Made by a program: the position numbers and the translations under genes
Assembly: GCA_052035955.1 (NCBI GenBank)
Contig: JBPOHD010000001.1
Span: forward strand, 1-64,000
Source of the DNA: JAEUNJ01 sp052035955
Lineage (GTDB): Bacteria; Pseudomonadota; Gammaproteobacteria; Burkholderiales; Rhodocyclaceae
Direction of reading: 5' to 3'
Length of the DNA: 64,000 bases
The notes under the pieces: model-generated
Database searches by the model: none
The model's input: only the letters and a program-made list of their open reading frames with translations
Told to the model about the DNA's origin: nothing
Shown here: positions 41,656 to 50,606 of the stretch, one piece after another
Numbering within the stretch: position 1 is the first letter of the stretch
How the letters are laid out: each line of letters opens with the position of its first letter

Positions 41656-43155
41656 TCAGGCGCACTTCTGCAGGGGAGCGGGTTCGGCCAGCCGGCCGGC
41701 CGCCGCCATTTCCCGATAGACCGCCAGCACCGCCTCGTCGATGGTTTCCATCGCGTGCTCGCCGTTGGGCTGGATGCCGGCCGCCTCCAGGGCGCCCCAG
41801 GGCTCGTAGCCGATCTTCGAGCAGAGCACCACCTCGCAGCCGGCCAGGGCTGCGATGCTGCGGTCGAGGACCGACTCCCCGTCGCCGCAGGTCTCGTCGC
41901 CCGAGCAGTAGAGGTCGGTCTTGCGGTGGCCGACGAAGCGCACGCCCTCGGGGGAGGCTTCGTAGACCAGGAATTCCTTCGCGTGGCCGAAGTGCTGGTT
42001 GACCAGTCCGCCGCCGGAGGTGGCCACCGCCATCAGCACCGGCCGCAGCCCCGTCGTCTCTTCCGTCGCGTCGGCGTGGGCGGCCTGCACGGCCTGCCTG
42101 GCGCCGCGCTGGGCATCCAGCTTGCCGAGCAGTTCCTCGCGCACCTTCGCCCGCTTCTCCATGGCCGCCGCGTAGTCGATGTCCATGACGTCGACCTTGT
42201 CCATGGCGAACTCGCCACCCCGGTCCTCGCCCAGCAGGCCGACGGCGTCGGCGCGGCACTGGCGGCAGTGGCGCATCATGGCCATGTCGCCGGCGCATTC
42301 GTCCTGCAGGGCCTGCAGTTCCTCGGCCGTCGGGCTGGCCTGGCCCATGACGCCGAAATAGGTGCCGTGCTCGGCCTCGGCGATCAGGGGCATGACGTTG
42401 TGCAGGAAGGCGCCCTTGGCCTTGACGACCTTCGACACCTCCTTCAGGTGCTGGTCGTTGATGCCGGGGATCAGCACCGAGTTGACCTTCACCAGGATGC
42501 CCCGTTCGATCAGCATCTCGAGGCCCTTCTGCTGGTTCTCGATCAGCGCCGCGGCGGCCTCCCGGCCGCGCAGCCGGCGGTTGTTCCAATAGACCCAAGG
42601 ATAGATCTTCGCCCCCACGTCGGGATCGACGCAGTTGATGGTGATGGTCACGTGGTCGATGTTGTGCCGGGCGATCTCGTCCACGAACTCGGGCAGGCGC
42701 AGGCCGTTGGTGGAGACGCAGAGCTTGATGTCCGGCGCCTTCTCGCTGAGCATCCTGAAGGTGGCGAAGGTGCGCTCCGGGTTGGCCAGGGGGTCGCCGG
42801 GCCCGGCGATGCCGAGCACCGTCATCTGGGGAATCTCGGCCGCCACGGCCAGCACCTTGCGCACCGCCTGGTCCGGCGAGAGGAGTTCCGACACGACGCC
42901 GGGCCGCGATTCGTTGGAGCAATCGAACTTGCGGTTGCAGTAGTTGCACTGGATGTTGCAGGCCGGGGCCACGGCCACGTGCATGCGGGCGAAGTAGTGG
43001 TGGGCGTCCTCCGAATAGCAGGGGTGGTCCTGGATCTTGCGGCGGATGGCCTCCGGCAGCCCGGCGACATGGTCGCCGCCGCTGCCGCAACCCTTGGAGG
43101 AACAGCCGCCGCCGGAGGAGGCGGCGGGCACGATGGGAATGACGGGCAGGTCCAC
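41656..43155 (-). CDS. nifB: NifB radical-SAM FeMo-co core synthase
   Basis: 499 residues. The radical-SAM motif C-x3-C-x2-C appears as CNIQCNYCNRKFDC near residue 65, with VLGIAGPGDPLANPE. The C-terminal NifX-like domain starts near residue 375 (LMAVATSGGGLVNQHFG). It inserts carbide and fuses two 4Fe clusters into NifB-co. Own NifA/sigma-54 promoter 35-50 nt upstream. First gene of an eight-gene operon ending with draG. Confidence 0.97.
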   Translation of the reverse strand: MDLPVIPIVPAASSGGGCSSKGCGSGGDHVAGLPEAIRRKIQDHPCYSEDAHHYFARMHVAVAPACNIQCNYCNRKFDCSNESRPGVVSELLSPDQAVRKVLAVAAEIPQMTVLGIAGPGDPLANPERTFATFRMLSEKAPDIKLCVSTNGLRLPEFVDEIARHNIDHVTITINCVDPDVGAKIYPWVYWNNRRLRGREAAAALIENQQKGLEMLIERGILVKVNSVLIPGINDQHLKEVSKVVKAKGAFLHNVMPLIAEAEHGTYFGVMGQASPTAEELQALQDECAGDMAMMRHCRQCRADAVGLLGEDRGGEFAMDKVDVMDIDYAAAMEKRAKVREELLGKLDAQRGARQAVQAAHADATEETTGLRPVLMAVATSGGGLVNQHFGHAKEFLVYEASPEGVRFVGHRKTDLYCSGDETCGDGESVLDRSIAALAGCEVVLCSKIGYEPWGALEAAGIQPNGEHAMETIDEAVLAVYREMAAAGRLAEPAPLQKCA

Positions 43156-43190
43156 GTTGCGTGCTCCGGAAAAGGCGTACGCCCTTCCTT

Positions 43191-43206
43191 AGCAATCGCT
43201 GTGCCC
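43191..43206 (-). promoter_or_regulatory. Sigma-54 promoter of nifB
   Basis: Minus-strand GGGCACAGCGATTGCT, with GG-N10-GC spacing and a perfect -12; one mismatch at the first base of -24. It is 36 nt upstream of the nifB ATG. Confidence 0.83.
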
Positions 43207-43245
43207 GTCCTTAACACCATGAAAAGCAAACCTTAATCGGCCGGC

Positions 43246-43261
43246 TGTGCCCTTTGCGACA
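43246..43261. promoter_or_regulatory. NifA upstream activator site of nifB
   Basis: TGTGCCCTTTGCGACA (TGT-N10-ACA); the right half matches the other sites (GCGACA), the left half is degenerate. It lies 40 nt upstream of the sigma-54 element. Confidence 0.8.
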
Positions 43262-43300
43262 GGGCGCCGTCGTGGCCTATCCGACAAAGGACGGTTCGTT

Positions 43301-44203
43301 TCAGCCCGTCAGGGGGCCGCCGCCGGCCGACTGGATGAGGGCGACGGCCGGATGCTGGACCCGTCGATGGGTCGTGATCGCATACCAGCTCTCGCTGACC
43401 CCGTGCAGGATGCCCACCGGCCGGGCCCCGAACTGGGCGGCGATGTCCTCTTCCATGCCGGCCGGCGCCGGGAAAAGGCCCAGGCCGGCGCGGCCGAAGG
43501 TCTTCAGCAGGGCGCTGTCGGTGAACTCGCCCACCACCACCGGCCTCAGCTCGTGCTGTTCCAGCCAGGTGTCGATGGCCGTGCGCAAGGGGTCGTCCCG
43601 GGCCGGCAGCAGCAGCGGCGCCCCCTCCAGGCCGGCCGGGAAGGTAGCGGCATGGGCGGCATGCAGGTCGGCGGCGGCGAACAGGGCGATGGGCGCTTCG
43701 GCGAGGCGCTGGGAATGGAGCTTCAGGTGGGCCTGCTGGGGCGCCGAGCGGTCGGCGATCACCAGGTCCAGGCGGTTCAGGGCCAGTTCGCTCAGCAGGC
43801 CGTCGAATTCGCCCTCCACGCATTCCAGCCGTACCGACAGGGGCGGCCGCAGCGTGGCCTCCAGCAGGCGGAAGGCGACCAGCTTGGGCACGGCGTCGGT
43901 CACGCCGACGGCCAGCCGCGGCCGGGTCGTCTCGCCCTCGGCCAGGGCGCGCAGCAGCCGCTCGCCGTCCTGGAAAATGCGTTCGGCATGGACGAGGGCG
44001 GTCCGGCCGGCGTCGGTCAGGGCCAGGGAGCGGCCCTGGGGGGCGAGCAGCGTGCGGCCGAGCTGCCGCTCCAACTGCCCGAGCTGGGTGCTGATGGCCT
44101 GCACGGAGAGGCCCAGGCGCTCGGCCGCCCGGGTGATGCTGCCCTCCTTTGCGACAGCCCAGAAATAGAGGAGGTGGCGGTAGTTGAGGGCGTCGGGGCG
44201 CAT
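43301..44203 (-). CDS. LysR-family regulator (NhaR-like)
   Basis: 300 residues. The N-terminal winged helix-turn-helix (LLYFWAVAKEGSITRAAERLGLSVQAISTQLGQLE) is typical of NhaR, the Na+/H+ stress activator. The effector domain (LVIADRSAPQQAHLKLHSQR) shows the family pattern. Divergent from a small-protein/TerB/Alx set, which it likely controls, since LysR genes usually face their targets. The 125-bp gap between them is AT-richer, with promoter-like sequence. Confidence 0.88.
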   Translation of the reverse strand: MRPDALNYRHLLYFWAVAKEGSITRAAERLGLSVQAISTQLGQLERQLGRTLLAPQGRSLALTDAGRTALVHAERIFQDGERLLRALAEGETTRPRLAVGVTDAVPKLVAFRLLEATLRPPLSVRLECVEGEFDGLLSELALNRLDLVIADRSAPQQAHLKLHSQRLAEAPIALFAAADLHAAHAATFPAGLEGAPLLLPARDDPLRTAIDTWLEQHELRPVVVGEFTDSALLKTFGRAGLGLFPAPAGMEEDIAAQFGARPVGILHGVSESWYAITTHRRVQHPAVALIQSAGGGPLTG

Positions 44204-44328
44204 GATGACACTTCCAGAAAATGGAATTCAATTATCCATATAAATCCATTTATCGGGAAGATCCGCCCCGCTAGAGTTCGTCCTGTCCGGCGCGGATCGG
44301 CCGCAACGGCAAGCCCAAGGAGACCGAC

Positions 44329-44484
44329 ATGATCACCCTCGAAGACTGCGCCGCCCTCTGCGGCGCCGAACCGGCCCAGGTGGAGGCCATCGCCCGCCGC
44401 GAAGGCCTGCCGCCGGTACTCGCCTTCGCCGCCGCCGCGGCCGGCCAACGGATCCTGCCGTGCGCCCCGTCCAGCCCTTCCTGA
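44329..44484 (+). CDS. Small protein of 51 aa upstream of a TerB-like gene
   Basis: MITLEDCAALCGAEPAQVEA, then an Ala-rich segment, ending in SSPS. The start has CAAGGAG 7 nt upstream and the stop lies 11 nt before the next start, so it is likely a real gene of the operon. No family recognised. Confidence 0.6.
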   Translation: MITLEDCAALCGAEPAQVEAIARREGLPPVLAFAAAAAGQRILPCAPSSPS

Positions 44485-44495
44485 GGAGAACCGCC

Positions 44496-44996
44496 ATGCT
44501 TACCCTGCAGGCCCGCGAACGCTTCGCCGCCGAACGCCCCGCCGCACTTCGCACCTACCCCACCGACAGCCCCCGCGCCAAGGCGCGCCTGGTCGTCCTC
44601 GCCCTCCTCGCCGACGGCCGCCTGGAGTCCGCCGAACTGGAGGGCCTGGACCGCCGCGGCGTCTTCGCCGCCCTCGGCATCGCCCGCAACGACTTCTACG
44701 AGGTGCTCTACGATTTCTGCAGCGACCTGGCCCGCCTGTCCGGTTCCCGCGGCGACTACCTGCTGACCCCGGCGGCCCTCGCCCCCCTGTTTGCCGAGGT
44801 CCAGGGGCCGGCAACCCGCCAGGCCATGATGCGGCAGATCTTCGACGCCATCCGCAGCGACGGGCGCCTGCACGCCGGCGAGGCCCGCCTGTTCTGGAAT
44901 GCCGTCGATGCCTGGGGCATGCCGCCCGGCGACCCCTTCTCGCCGCCGCGCCGCCGGCACTCCGCCGCCCACCGTCCCGAGCACTATTACGGCTGA
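44496..44996 (+). CDS. TerB-like protein
   Basis: 166 residues: KARLVVLALLADGRLESAEL and IFDAIRSDGRLHAGEARLFW are two TerB-type helical repeats with acidic DGR loops that may bind divalent metal. Soluble. Located before an Alx/TerC gene, as TerB and TerC often pair in metal-stress operons. GGAGAACCGCC precedes the ATG. Confidence 0.75.
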   Translation: MLTLQARERFAAERPAALRTYPTDSPRAKARLVVLALLADGRLESAELEGLDRRGVFAALGIARNDFYEVLYDFCSDLARLSGSRGDYLLTPAALAPLFAEVQGPATRQAMMRQIFDAIRSDGRLHAGEARLFWNAVDAWGMPPGDPFSPPRRRHSAAHRPEHYYG

Positions 44997-45011
44997 CGAG
45001 GGGGCGACGTC

Positions 45012-45986
45012 GTGGAGAGCGTGGGCAATGCCTGGCTGTGGGCCGCCTTCGGCGGCATCGTCACCGTCATGCTGGCGGTGGACCTGCTGCTGGTCGGCGG
45101 CGGCCGCCAGCACCGCGTCTCCTTTCGCGAAGCGGCCGCCTGGTCGGTGGTCTGGGTCGGGGTTTCCCTGCTCTTCGCCGCCGGCCTCTGGTGGGCCCTC
45201 GACGCGAGCATGGGCCGCGAGGCGGCCAACCAGAGATCCCTGGAGTTCCTCACCGGCTACCTGATCGAGAAGTCGCTGGCCGTCGACAACGTCTTCGTCT
45301 GGCTGATGCTCTTCTCCTTCCTCGGCATTCCCCTGGAACTGCAGCGCCGGGTGCTGGTCCTCGGCGTCCTGGGTGCCATCCTGATGCGCACGGCCATGAT
45401 CTTCGCCGGCGCCTGGCTGATCGCGGAGTTCCACTGGATCCTCTACGTCTTCGGCGCCTTCCTGCTCCTCACCGGCGTCAAGATGTGGTGGTTCGCCGAC
45501 CAGAAGCCCGACCTGGCCGCCAACCCCCTGGTGGCCTGGCTGCGCCGCCGGCTGGCCGTCACCGGTGAGTTGCACGGCGAGCGCTTCTTCCTGCGCATCG
45601 ACGGCGTCCGCCATGCCACGCCCCTGTTCCTTGCCCTGGTGCTGGTGGAGTTCTCCGACCTGGTGTTCGCCGTCGATTCGATCCCGGCCATCTTCGCCAT
45701 CACGGCCGATCCCTTCATCGTCCTGACCTCGAACGTCTTCGCCATCCTGGGCCTGCGCGCCATGTACTTCCTGCTGGCCGGCATGGCGGACCGCTTCGCG
45801 CTGCTCAAGTACGGCCTGGCCGCCGTCCTCGTCTTCATCGGCGCCAAGATGCTGCTGCTGGACATCCTGCCGATACCGGTCGGCATTTCCCTGGCCGTGG
45901 TGGCCACCTGCATCGGCGTCTCGGTGGGGCTGTCCCTGGTCCGGGAGCGGGCCGGGCGTCGGCAGGCGGCGGCGGGCGCCGGTTGA
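45012..45986 (+). CDS. alx: Alx/TerC-family membrane transporter
   Basis: 324 residues with about nine membrane helices. Conserved acidic motifs are present (EKSLAVDNVFVWLMLFSFL and LVEFSDLVFAVDSIPAIFA). The family includes E. coli Alx, linked to Mn2+ export. GTG start at 45012, 15 nt after the TerB-like gene. No Mn riboswitch is seen upstream, as the gene starts right after its neighbour. Confidence 0.9.
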   Translation: MESVGNAWLWAAFGGIVTVMLAVDLLLVGGGRQHRVSFREAAAWSVVWVGVSLLFAAGLWWALDASMGREAANQRSLEFLTGYLIEKSLAVDNVFVWLMLFSFLGIPLELQRRVLVLGVLGAILMRTAMIFAGAWLIAEFHWILYVFGAFLLLTGVKMWWFADQKPDLAANPLVAWLRRRLAVTGELHGERFFLRIDGVRHATPLFLALVLVEFSDLVFAVDSIPAIFAITADPFIVLTSNVFAILGLRAMYFLLAGMADRFALLKYGLAAVLVFIGAKMLLLDILPIPVGISLAVVATCIGVSVGLSLVRERAGRRQAAAGAG

Positions 45987-46005
45987 TGGTCGTCCGGAGG
46001 GCGCG

Positions 46006-47400
46006 TCAGGCCGCCGGCAGCCGGATCTCCACGCGCAGCCCGCCCAGTTCGCCGGTGTCCAGGACGACACGGCCGCCGTGCCGGTCGACGGTGGCCCGGA
46101 CGATGGCCAGGCCCAGGCCGCTGCCCTCCGCCCGGGTGCCCGGCAGGCGGACGAAGCGTTCGAACGCGCGTTCCCGGTCGGCGGCCGGGATTCCCGGCCC
46201 GTCGTCTTCCACGGTGACCACGGCCTCCCGCTCCGTCCGCCGGCAGGCGACCCGCACCCGGCCCCGCGGCCGGCCGTGGCGCAGGGCGTTGTCGATCAGG
46301 TTGGCCAGCATCTCGCGCAGCGCCACCGCGCTACCCAGGACCCTGGCCGGCGCCAGGTCGAACTGGAGCTCGCATTCCCGGGCGAAGGCCCGGGGGAGCC
46401 AGTCGTTGGCCGCCGAACGGATGATGTCCGCCAGGTCCGCGGGGGCCGGGTCGAGGGGCGCGCCCGGCTCGGTCCTGGCCAGGGCCAGCAACTGGGCCAC
46501 CAGGCGGGAAAGCCGCTGGGCCGTGGCGGCCAGCGGCGCCAGGGCCTCGCGTCCCGCCGGGTCGGCCCGCTCGGCGGCCTCCACCTGGGCCAGCAGCCCC
46601 GCCACCGGGGTGCGCAACTGGTGGGCCGCGTCGGCGATGAAATGGCGCTGGGACTGCAGGGCCTGGTCGAGGCGGGTCAGGAGGTCGTTGATCTCCGTCA
46701 CCATGGGCCGCAGTTCGCCGGGGGCCGCGGCCACGTCCAGGGGCCGCAGGTCCGAATGGGTGCGGCGGGCGATCTCCCGCTGCAGGGGGCCCAGGGGTGC
46801 CAGGCCGCGCCGGATGCCGAAGGACAGCAGGGCGCCGGTGACCAGGAAGAGCACCACCTGGGGAACCGCCATGCCGAGCAGGATCTCCCCCATCAGGACA
46901 TCGCGCTTGAAGGTGGTGGTGGCGAGGACCAGGGTCAGCCGGCCATGGCCGGCCTCGACCTGGAGGCCGACGCCGCGCAGGCCCTGCCCGGCATGGCGCA
47001 GGTCGAAGAAGGAGGGCGCCTCCGGGGTGCCGGCGGGAAGGTCCGGCGGCAGCGAGGGATCGCCGGCCAGGGTCGCGCCGTCCGCGTCCCGCAACTGGAA
47101 GTGGATCCGGTCCTCCGGGGTGGCCAGCAGCATCCGCTGGGCGACGGCGGGCAGCTCCCTCGGGAAGGGCGGCGGCGTTCCGGCCACCCGTTCGGCATAG
47201 GTCGTGGCGGCGTCGAGCAGGCCCTGGTCATGGGAGACGGAGGCGGCATCCCGGGCGATCAGGTAATCGGCCAGGGCGCCGACGAAGAGGGCGACGCCGG
47301 CCACCGGCAGCAGCCAGACGAAGAGCTGGCGGCGCAGGCTGGCGGCCTGGCCGGGACCGTTGTCCGGACGGCGCCCGGGCGCCGTCCCGCCTTCAGGCAT
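46006..47400 (-). CDS. Sensor histidine kinase (QseC/OmpR-type partner)
   Basis: 464 residues. Helix 1 at ~24-48 (LFVWLLPVAGVALFVGALA), a periplasmic sensor domain, and helix 2 near 170 (LLGMAVPQVVLFLVTGALL). A HAMP region and HisKA (FIADAAHQLRTPVAGL) follow, then an ATPase with EDDGPGIPAADRERAFERFV and GSGLGLAIV. The start overlaps the response-regulator stop by 8 nt, so the pair is one operon. Ligand unknown. Confidence 0.92.
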   Translation of the reverse strand: MPEGGTAPGRRPDNGPGQAASLRRQLFVWLLPVAGVALFVGALADYLIARDAASVSHDQGLLDAATTYAERVAGTPPPFPRELPAVAQRMLLATPEDRIHFQLRDADGATLAGDPSLPPDLPAGTPEAPSFFDLRHAGQGLRGVGLQVEAGHGRLTLVLATTTFKRDVLMGEILLGMAVPQVVLFLVTGALLSFGIRRGLAPLGPLQREIARRTHSDLRPLDVAAAPGELRPMVTEINDLLTRLDQALQSQRHFIADAAHQLRTPVAGLLAQVEAAERADPAGREALAPLAATAQRLSRLVAQLLALARTEPGAPLDPAPADLADIIRSAANDWLPRAFARECELQFDLAPARVLGSAVALREMLANLIDNALRHGRPRGRVRVACRRTEREAVVTVEDDGPGIPAADRERAFERFVRLPGTRAEGSGLGLAIVRATVDRHGGRVVLDTGELGGLRVEIRLPAA

Positions 47401-48073
47401 CGCCCGTCTGGAGGTAGTAGCCGAGGCCCCGCACCACCCGCAGGCGCACGCCCGCCGGCTCGATGCGGGCGCGGATGCGCGACAGCAGCTTTTCCACCGC
47501 GTTCTCGGACACCTCGCCGTCCTCCTTGTAGAGGGCGGCGAGCAGGTCCTCCTTGGCGACGATGCGGTCGGTGCGGGTGGCCAGGAATTCCAGCGCCGCC
47601 AGTTCCCGTGCCGTCAGCGTCAGGGCCTGGCCATCGACGTAGGCCCGGCGCGCCTGGGGGTCCACGGTCAGGCGGCCGAGGCTGATGGTCTGGCCGGACT
47701 CGGCGCGGCGACGGCGCAGCATGGCCCGCACCCGGGCCTGGATCTCCTCGACGGCCGCCGGCTTGACCAGGTAATCGTCGGCGCCCAGGTCCAGGAGGGA
47801 AACCCGCTCGTCGAGTCCGTCGCGGGCCGAGAGGACCAGGATGGGCGTGTCGCGCCCCTGGTCCTTCAGGTGGCGAAGGACATCGCGTCCGTCGCCGTCG
47901 GGCAGCCCCAGGTCGAGGACCAGCACGTCGAAGCCCTGGCGGTCGATCAGGTCCCGCGCCTCGGCGGCGCTCGCCGCCGTCGCCACCCGGTAGCCGTCCT
48001 GGCGCAGGGAGCGTCCCAGGCCGTCGGCCAGGGCCAGGTCGTCCTCGACCAGGAGAAGGTGGGAATTGGGCAT
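47393..48073 (-). CDS. OmpR-family response regulator
   Basis: 226 residues. Receiver with DD pair, phospho-Asp in LVLDLGLPDGDG and Lys in DDYLVKPAAV. The C-terminal winged helix (LTARELAALEFLATRTDRIV) is of the PhoP/QseB type. ATG 48073; the longer frame upstream belongs to shadow sequence. Partner of the kinase at 46006. No target genes can be named. Confidence 0.93.
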   Translation of the reverse strand: MPNSHLLLVEDDLALADGLGRSLRQDGYRVATAASAAEARDLIDRQGFDVLVLDLGLPDGDGRDVLRHLKDQGRDTPILVLSARDGLDERVSLLDLGADDYLVKPAAVEEIQARVRAMLRRRRAESGQTISLGRLTVDPQARRAYVDGQALTLTARELAALEFLATRTDRIVAKEDLLAALYKEDGEVSENAVEKLLSRIRARIEPAGVRLRVVRGLGYYLQTGDA

Positions 48074-48137
48074 GGCGGGCGCTTGGTCGAACGGGGTTGC
48101 GGCGGGTCTCGGGGGGCGGGTCGCGGGGGGCGGGCCG

Positions 48138-49337
48138 TCAGGCAGCGTCGGCCTTCTTGCGCGGCCGCCGCGCCGCCTTGGGCTTCTCGCCGGTGGCCGC
48201 CGTCGGCGCCGGCTTGGCGGCCGGCCGGCGACCCCGCGGCTTGCGGCCGGGCTTGGCGGCCGCCTCCCCGGCCGGGCTGCCGTCCTTGTCCTCGCCGGCG
48301 CCGCCTTCCGGCGCCGCGGCTTCCGGGGCCGCCTCGACGGTGGCCGGCGTCGCCGCCGCATCCTCGGCCGCCGATGGGGCATCGGCCCGCGGAGGCGCCG
48401 GGGGGATGGCCTCGGGCGCGCGTTCGGTCGTGCGTTCGGCCGCCGCGGGGGGCGGGGGTGCCGCCTGGACGGGCGCCGCGGGCGTCTCCGCCGCCGCCTC
48501 CTCGCCGGCCGGACGGGCCAGGCGGCGGGAGACGAAGGGACCGCCCTTGTCGTCGCGGCCAAGTTCGATCAGGCCCCGGGCCTGGGCCTCGTCCAGCAGG
48601 TTGCCGAAGGCCTTGAAGCCGAAGTAGGACTCGTTGAAGTCCGGACGCCGCCGCTTGATGGCCTGCTTGAGCATCGAGGACCAGATGCGGCCGGTGTCGC
48701 CGCGCTCCTCGAACAGGGCGTCGAGGGTGCTCATGGCCAGGTCGATGGCCTTGGTCCGCCGGGCGTCCATCTCCTCCCGCTTGCGCTGCTCCTCCTCGCT
48801 GGCCGGCTTCTGGGGCTTCGGCTGGCCGGAATTCCTCGGGGCCGCCTGGCGCGGCTGCTCGCGGGCCCGCACCAGGTCGTCGTAGAAGATGAATTCGTCG
48901 CAGTTGGCGATCAGCAGGTCGGAAGTCGATTTCTTGACGCCGACGCCGATCACCTGCTTGGCGTTCTCGCGCAGCTTGGAGACCAGGGGCGAGAAGTCCG
49001 AATCGCCGCTGATGATGACGAAGGTATTGACGTGGGCCTTGGTGTAGCAGAGGTCCAGCGCATCCACGACCAGGCGGATGTCGGCCGAGTTCTTGCCGGA
49101 CTGGCGGACGTGGGGGATCTCGATCAGCTCGAAGTTGGCCTCGTGCATGCCGGCCTTGAAGGCCTTGTAGCGCTCCCAGTCGCAATAGGCCTTCTTGACC
49201 ACGATGCTGCCCTTGAGCAGCAGGCGCTCCAGGATGGGCTTGATGTCGAATTTCTCGTACTGGGCGTCGCGCACCCCGAGGGCGACGTTCTCGAAGTCGC
49301 AGAACAGGGCCATGCTGATGTCGTCGGATTGGGCCAT
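48138..49337 (-). CDS. NYN-domain nuclease with OST-HTH and disordered tail
   Basis: 399 residues. The NYN/LabA-type domain (1-150) has ALFCDFENVALG, DIRLVVDALDLCY and VNTFVIISGDSDFSPLV, carrying the acidic residues of PIN-like RNases. The middle (~195-265) has an OST-HTH/LOTUS-like stretch (LKQAIKRRRPDFNESYFGFK). The last ~120 residues are Ala/Pro/Lys-rich and disordered, with RPRKK patches that may bind nucleic acid. Likely acts on RNA. Confidence 0.87.
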   Translation of the reverse strand: MAQSDDISMALFCDFENVALGVRDAQYEKFDIKPILERLLLKGSIVVKKAYCDWERYKAFKAGMHEANFELIEIPHVRQSGKNSADIRLVVDALDLCYTKAHVNTFVIISGDSDFSPLVSKLRENAKQVIGVGVKKSTSDLLIANCDEFIFYDDLVRAREQPRQAAPRNSGQPKPQKPASEEEQRKREEMDARRTKAIDLAMSTLDALFEERGDTGRIWSSMLKQAIKRRRPDFNESYFGFKAFGNLLDEAQARGLIELGRDDKGGPFVSRRLARPAGEEAAAETPAAPVQAAPPPPAAAERTTERAPEAIPPAPPRADAPSAAEDAAATPATVEAAPEAAAPEGGAGEDKDGSPAGEAAAKPGRKPRGRRPAAKPAPTAATGEKPKAARRPRKKADAA

Positions 49338-49470
49338 GGGGATCTCGTGCCGGAAGCGAAGGGCGCAAGGATACCGCAGGGCGGGCCCGGTCGCCGCCGC
49401 CCCGGCCCTGTAAGGAAGCGGCGGCGGCCCCGACCAAGCCTTGCACCCCGGACCCCGACAGGAGAACGAC

Positions 49471-49845
49471 ATGCTGCGCAGAACCTTCGTTGCCGCCCTC
49501 GCCGCCGCCGCCGGCCTGGCCGCCGCCGCCGGCCAGCCCTTCGAGCCCGCCGCCTTCGAGGCCCTGCAGAAGCAGGGCCGGCCGAGCCTGGTGGTGATCC
49601 ACGCCGACTGGTGTCCCACCTGCCGCGCCCAGGCGCCCGTCATCGAGGCGCTGGCGGCGACGCCCGAGTTCGCCGGCATCGCCATCCTGCGGGTCGATTT
49701 CGATGCCCAGAAGCCGGTGGTCAGGGCCTTGCGGGCCTCGACCCAGAGCACCCTGATCGCCTTCAAGGGGGGCCGCGAAGTCGGCCGCAGTGTCGGCGAG
49801 ACGCGCCGCGAGGGCATCGCCGCCCTCCTCCGCAAGGCCCTCTGA
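49471..49845 (+). CDS. Thioredoxin-fold periplasmic protein
   Basis: 124 residues. Signal peptide MLRRTFVAALAAAAGLAAAAG, then a thioredoxin core with CxxC (ADWCPTC) and TLIAFKGGREVGR. ACAGGAGAACGAC precedes the ATG. It is 13 nt before a CcdA-like gene, so electrons probably flow from CcdA to this protein. Confidence 0.9.
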   Translation: MLRRTFVAALAAAAGLAAAAGQPFEPAAFEALQKQGRPSLVVIHADWCPTCRAQAPVIEALAATPEFAGIAILRVDFDAQKPVVRALRASTQSTLIAFKGGREVGRSVGETRREGIAALLRKAL

Positions 49846-49858
49846 GGCAGGCGCCGCC

Positions 49859-50587
49859 ATGGAGTTCGGCCTCGCCACCTACGGCCTCTCGCTGGCCGCA
49901 GGGGGGCTGTCCACCCTGTCGCCCTGCGTGCTGCCGCTGGTGCCCATCCTGATCGGCACGGCCGCCGCCAGCCATCGCCTGGGGCCCTTCGCCCTGGCCG
50001 CCGGGCTCACCCTGTCCTTCGCCCTGATCGGCACCGCCCTGGCCAGCCTGGGCGGCGTCGCCGGCCTCGACCAGGAGTCCCTGCGCCAGGGCGCCGCCGT
50101 GCTGCTCCTGGCCTTCGGCATCCTCCTCCTCTCGGCCCGCCTGCAGGAACGCTTTGCCCTTGCCGCGTCCGGACTGTCGGGCACCGGCCAGGACCTGCTC
50201 TCCCGCCTGACCCTGGAGGGGCTCGGCGGCCAGTTCCTGCTCGGCCTGCTGCTCGGCCTGGTCTGGAGCCCCTGCGTCGGGCCCACCCTGGGCGGCGCCA
50301 TCACCCTGGCCAGCCAGGGCGAGCGGCTGCCCCAGGTGGCGCTGGTGATGGGCCTCTTCGGCCTCGGTGCCGGCCTGCCGCTGGTGCTCCTCGGCCTGCT
50401 CTCGCGGGAGGCCATGCTGCGCTGGCGCAAGCGCCTGCTGGCGGCGGGCAGGTCGGGCAAGCGCCTGCTCGGCGGCATCATGCTGCTGCTCGGCATCGCC
50501 ATCCTGAGCGGCGCCGACAAGGCCTTCGAACGCTGGGTGCTGGACCGGGCGCCGGACTGGCTGGTGCGCCTGACGACGGCGATCTGA
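49859..50587 (+). CDS. CcdA-like thiol-disulfide membrane transporter
   Basis: 242 residues with six membrane helices. The Cys pair of the DsbD/CcdA family is seen in STLSPCVLPLVPI and LVWSPCVGPTLGG. It carries reducing power across the inner membrane to the thioredoxin-like protein encoded just before. Cytochrome c maturation or envelope thiol repair are candidate roles. Divergent from the NYN gene. Confidence 0.9.
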   Translation: MEFGLATYGLSLAAGGLSTLSPCVLPLVPILIGTAAASHRLGPFALAAGLTLSFALIGTALASLGGVAGLDQESLRQGAAVLLLAFGILLLSARLQERFALAASGLSGTGQDLLSRLTLEGLGGQFLLGLLLGLVWSPCVGPTLGGAITLASQGERLPQVALVMGLFGLGAGLPLVLLGLLSREAMLRWRKRLLAAGRSGKRLLGGIMLLLGIAILSGADKAFERWVLDRAPDWLVRLTTAI

Positions 50588-50606
50588 GCGGCCGGCCGCG
50601 GCCGGG

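Noticed and set aside
44900..45012. yybP-ykoY manganese riboswitch upstream of the Alx gene
   Set aside because: Only 15 nt separate it from the TerB-like coding region, leaving no room for the riboswitch.
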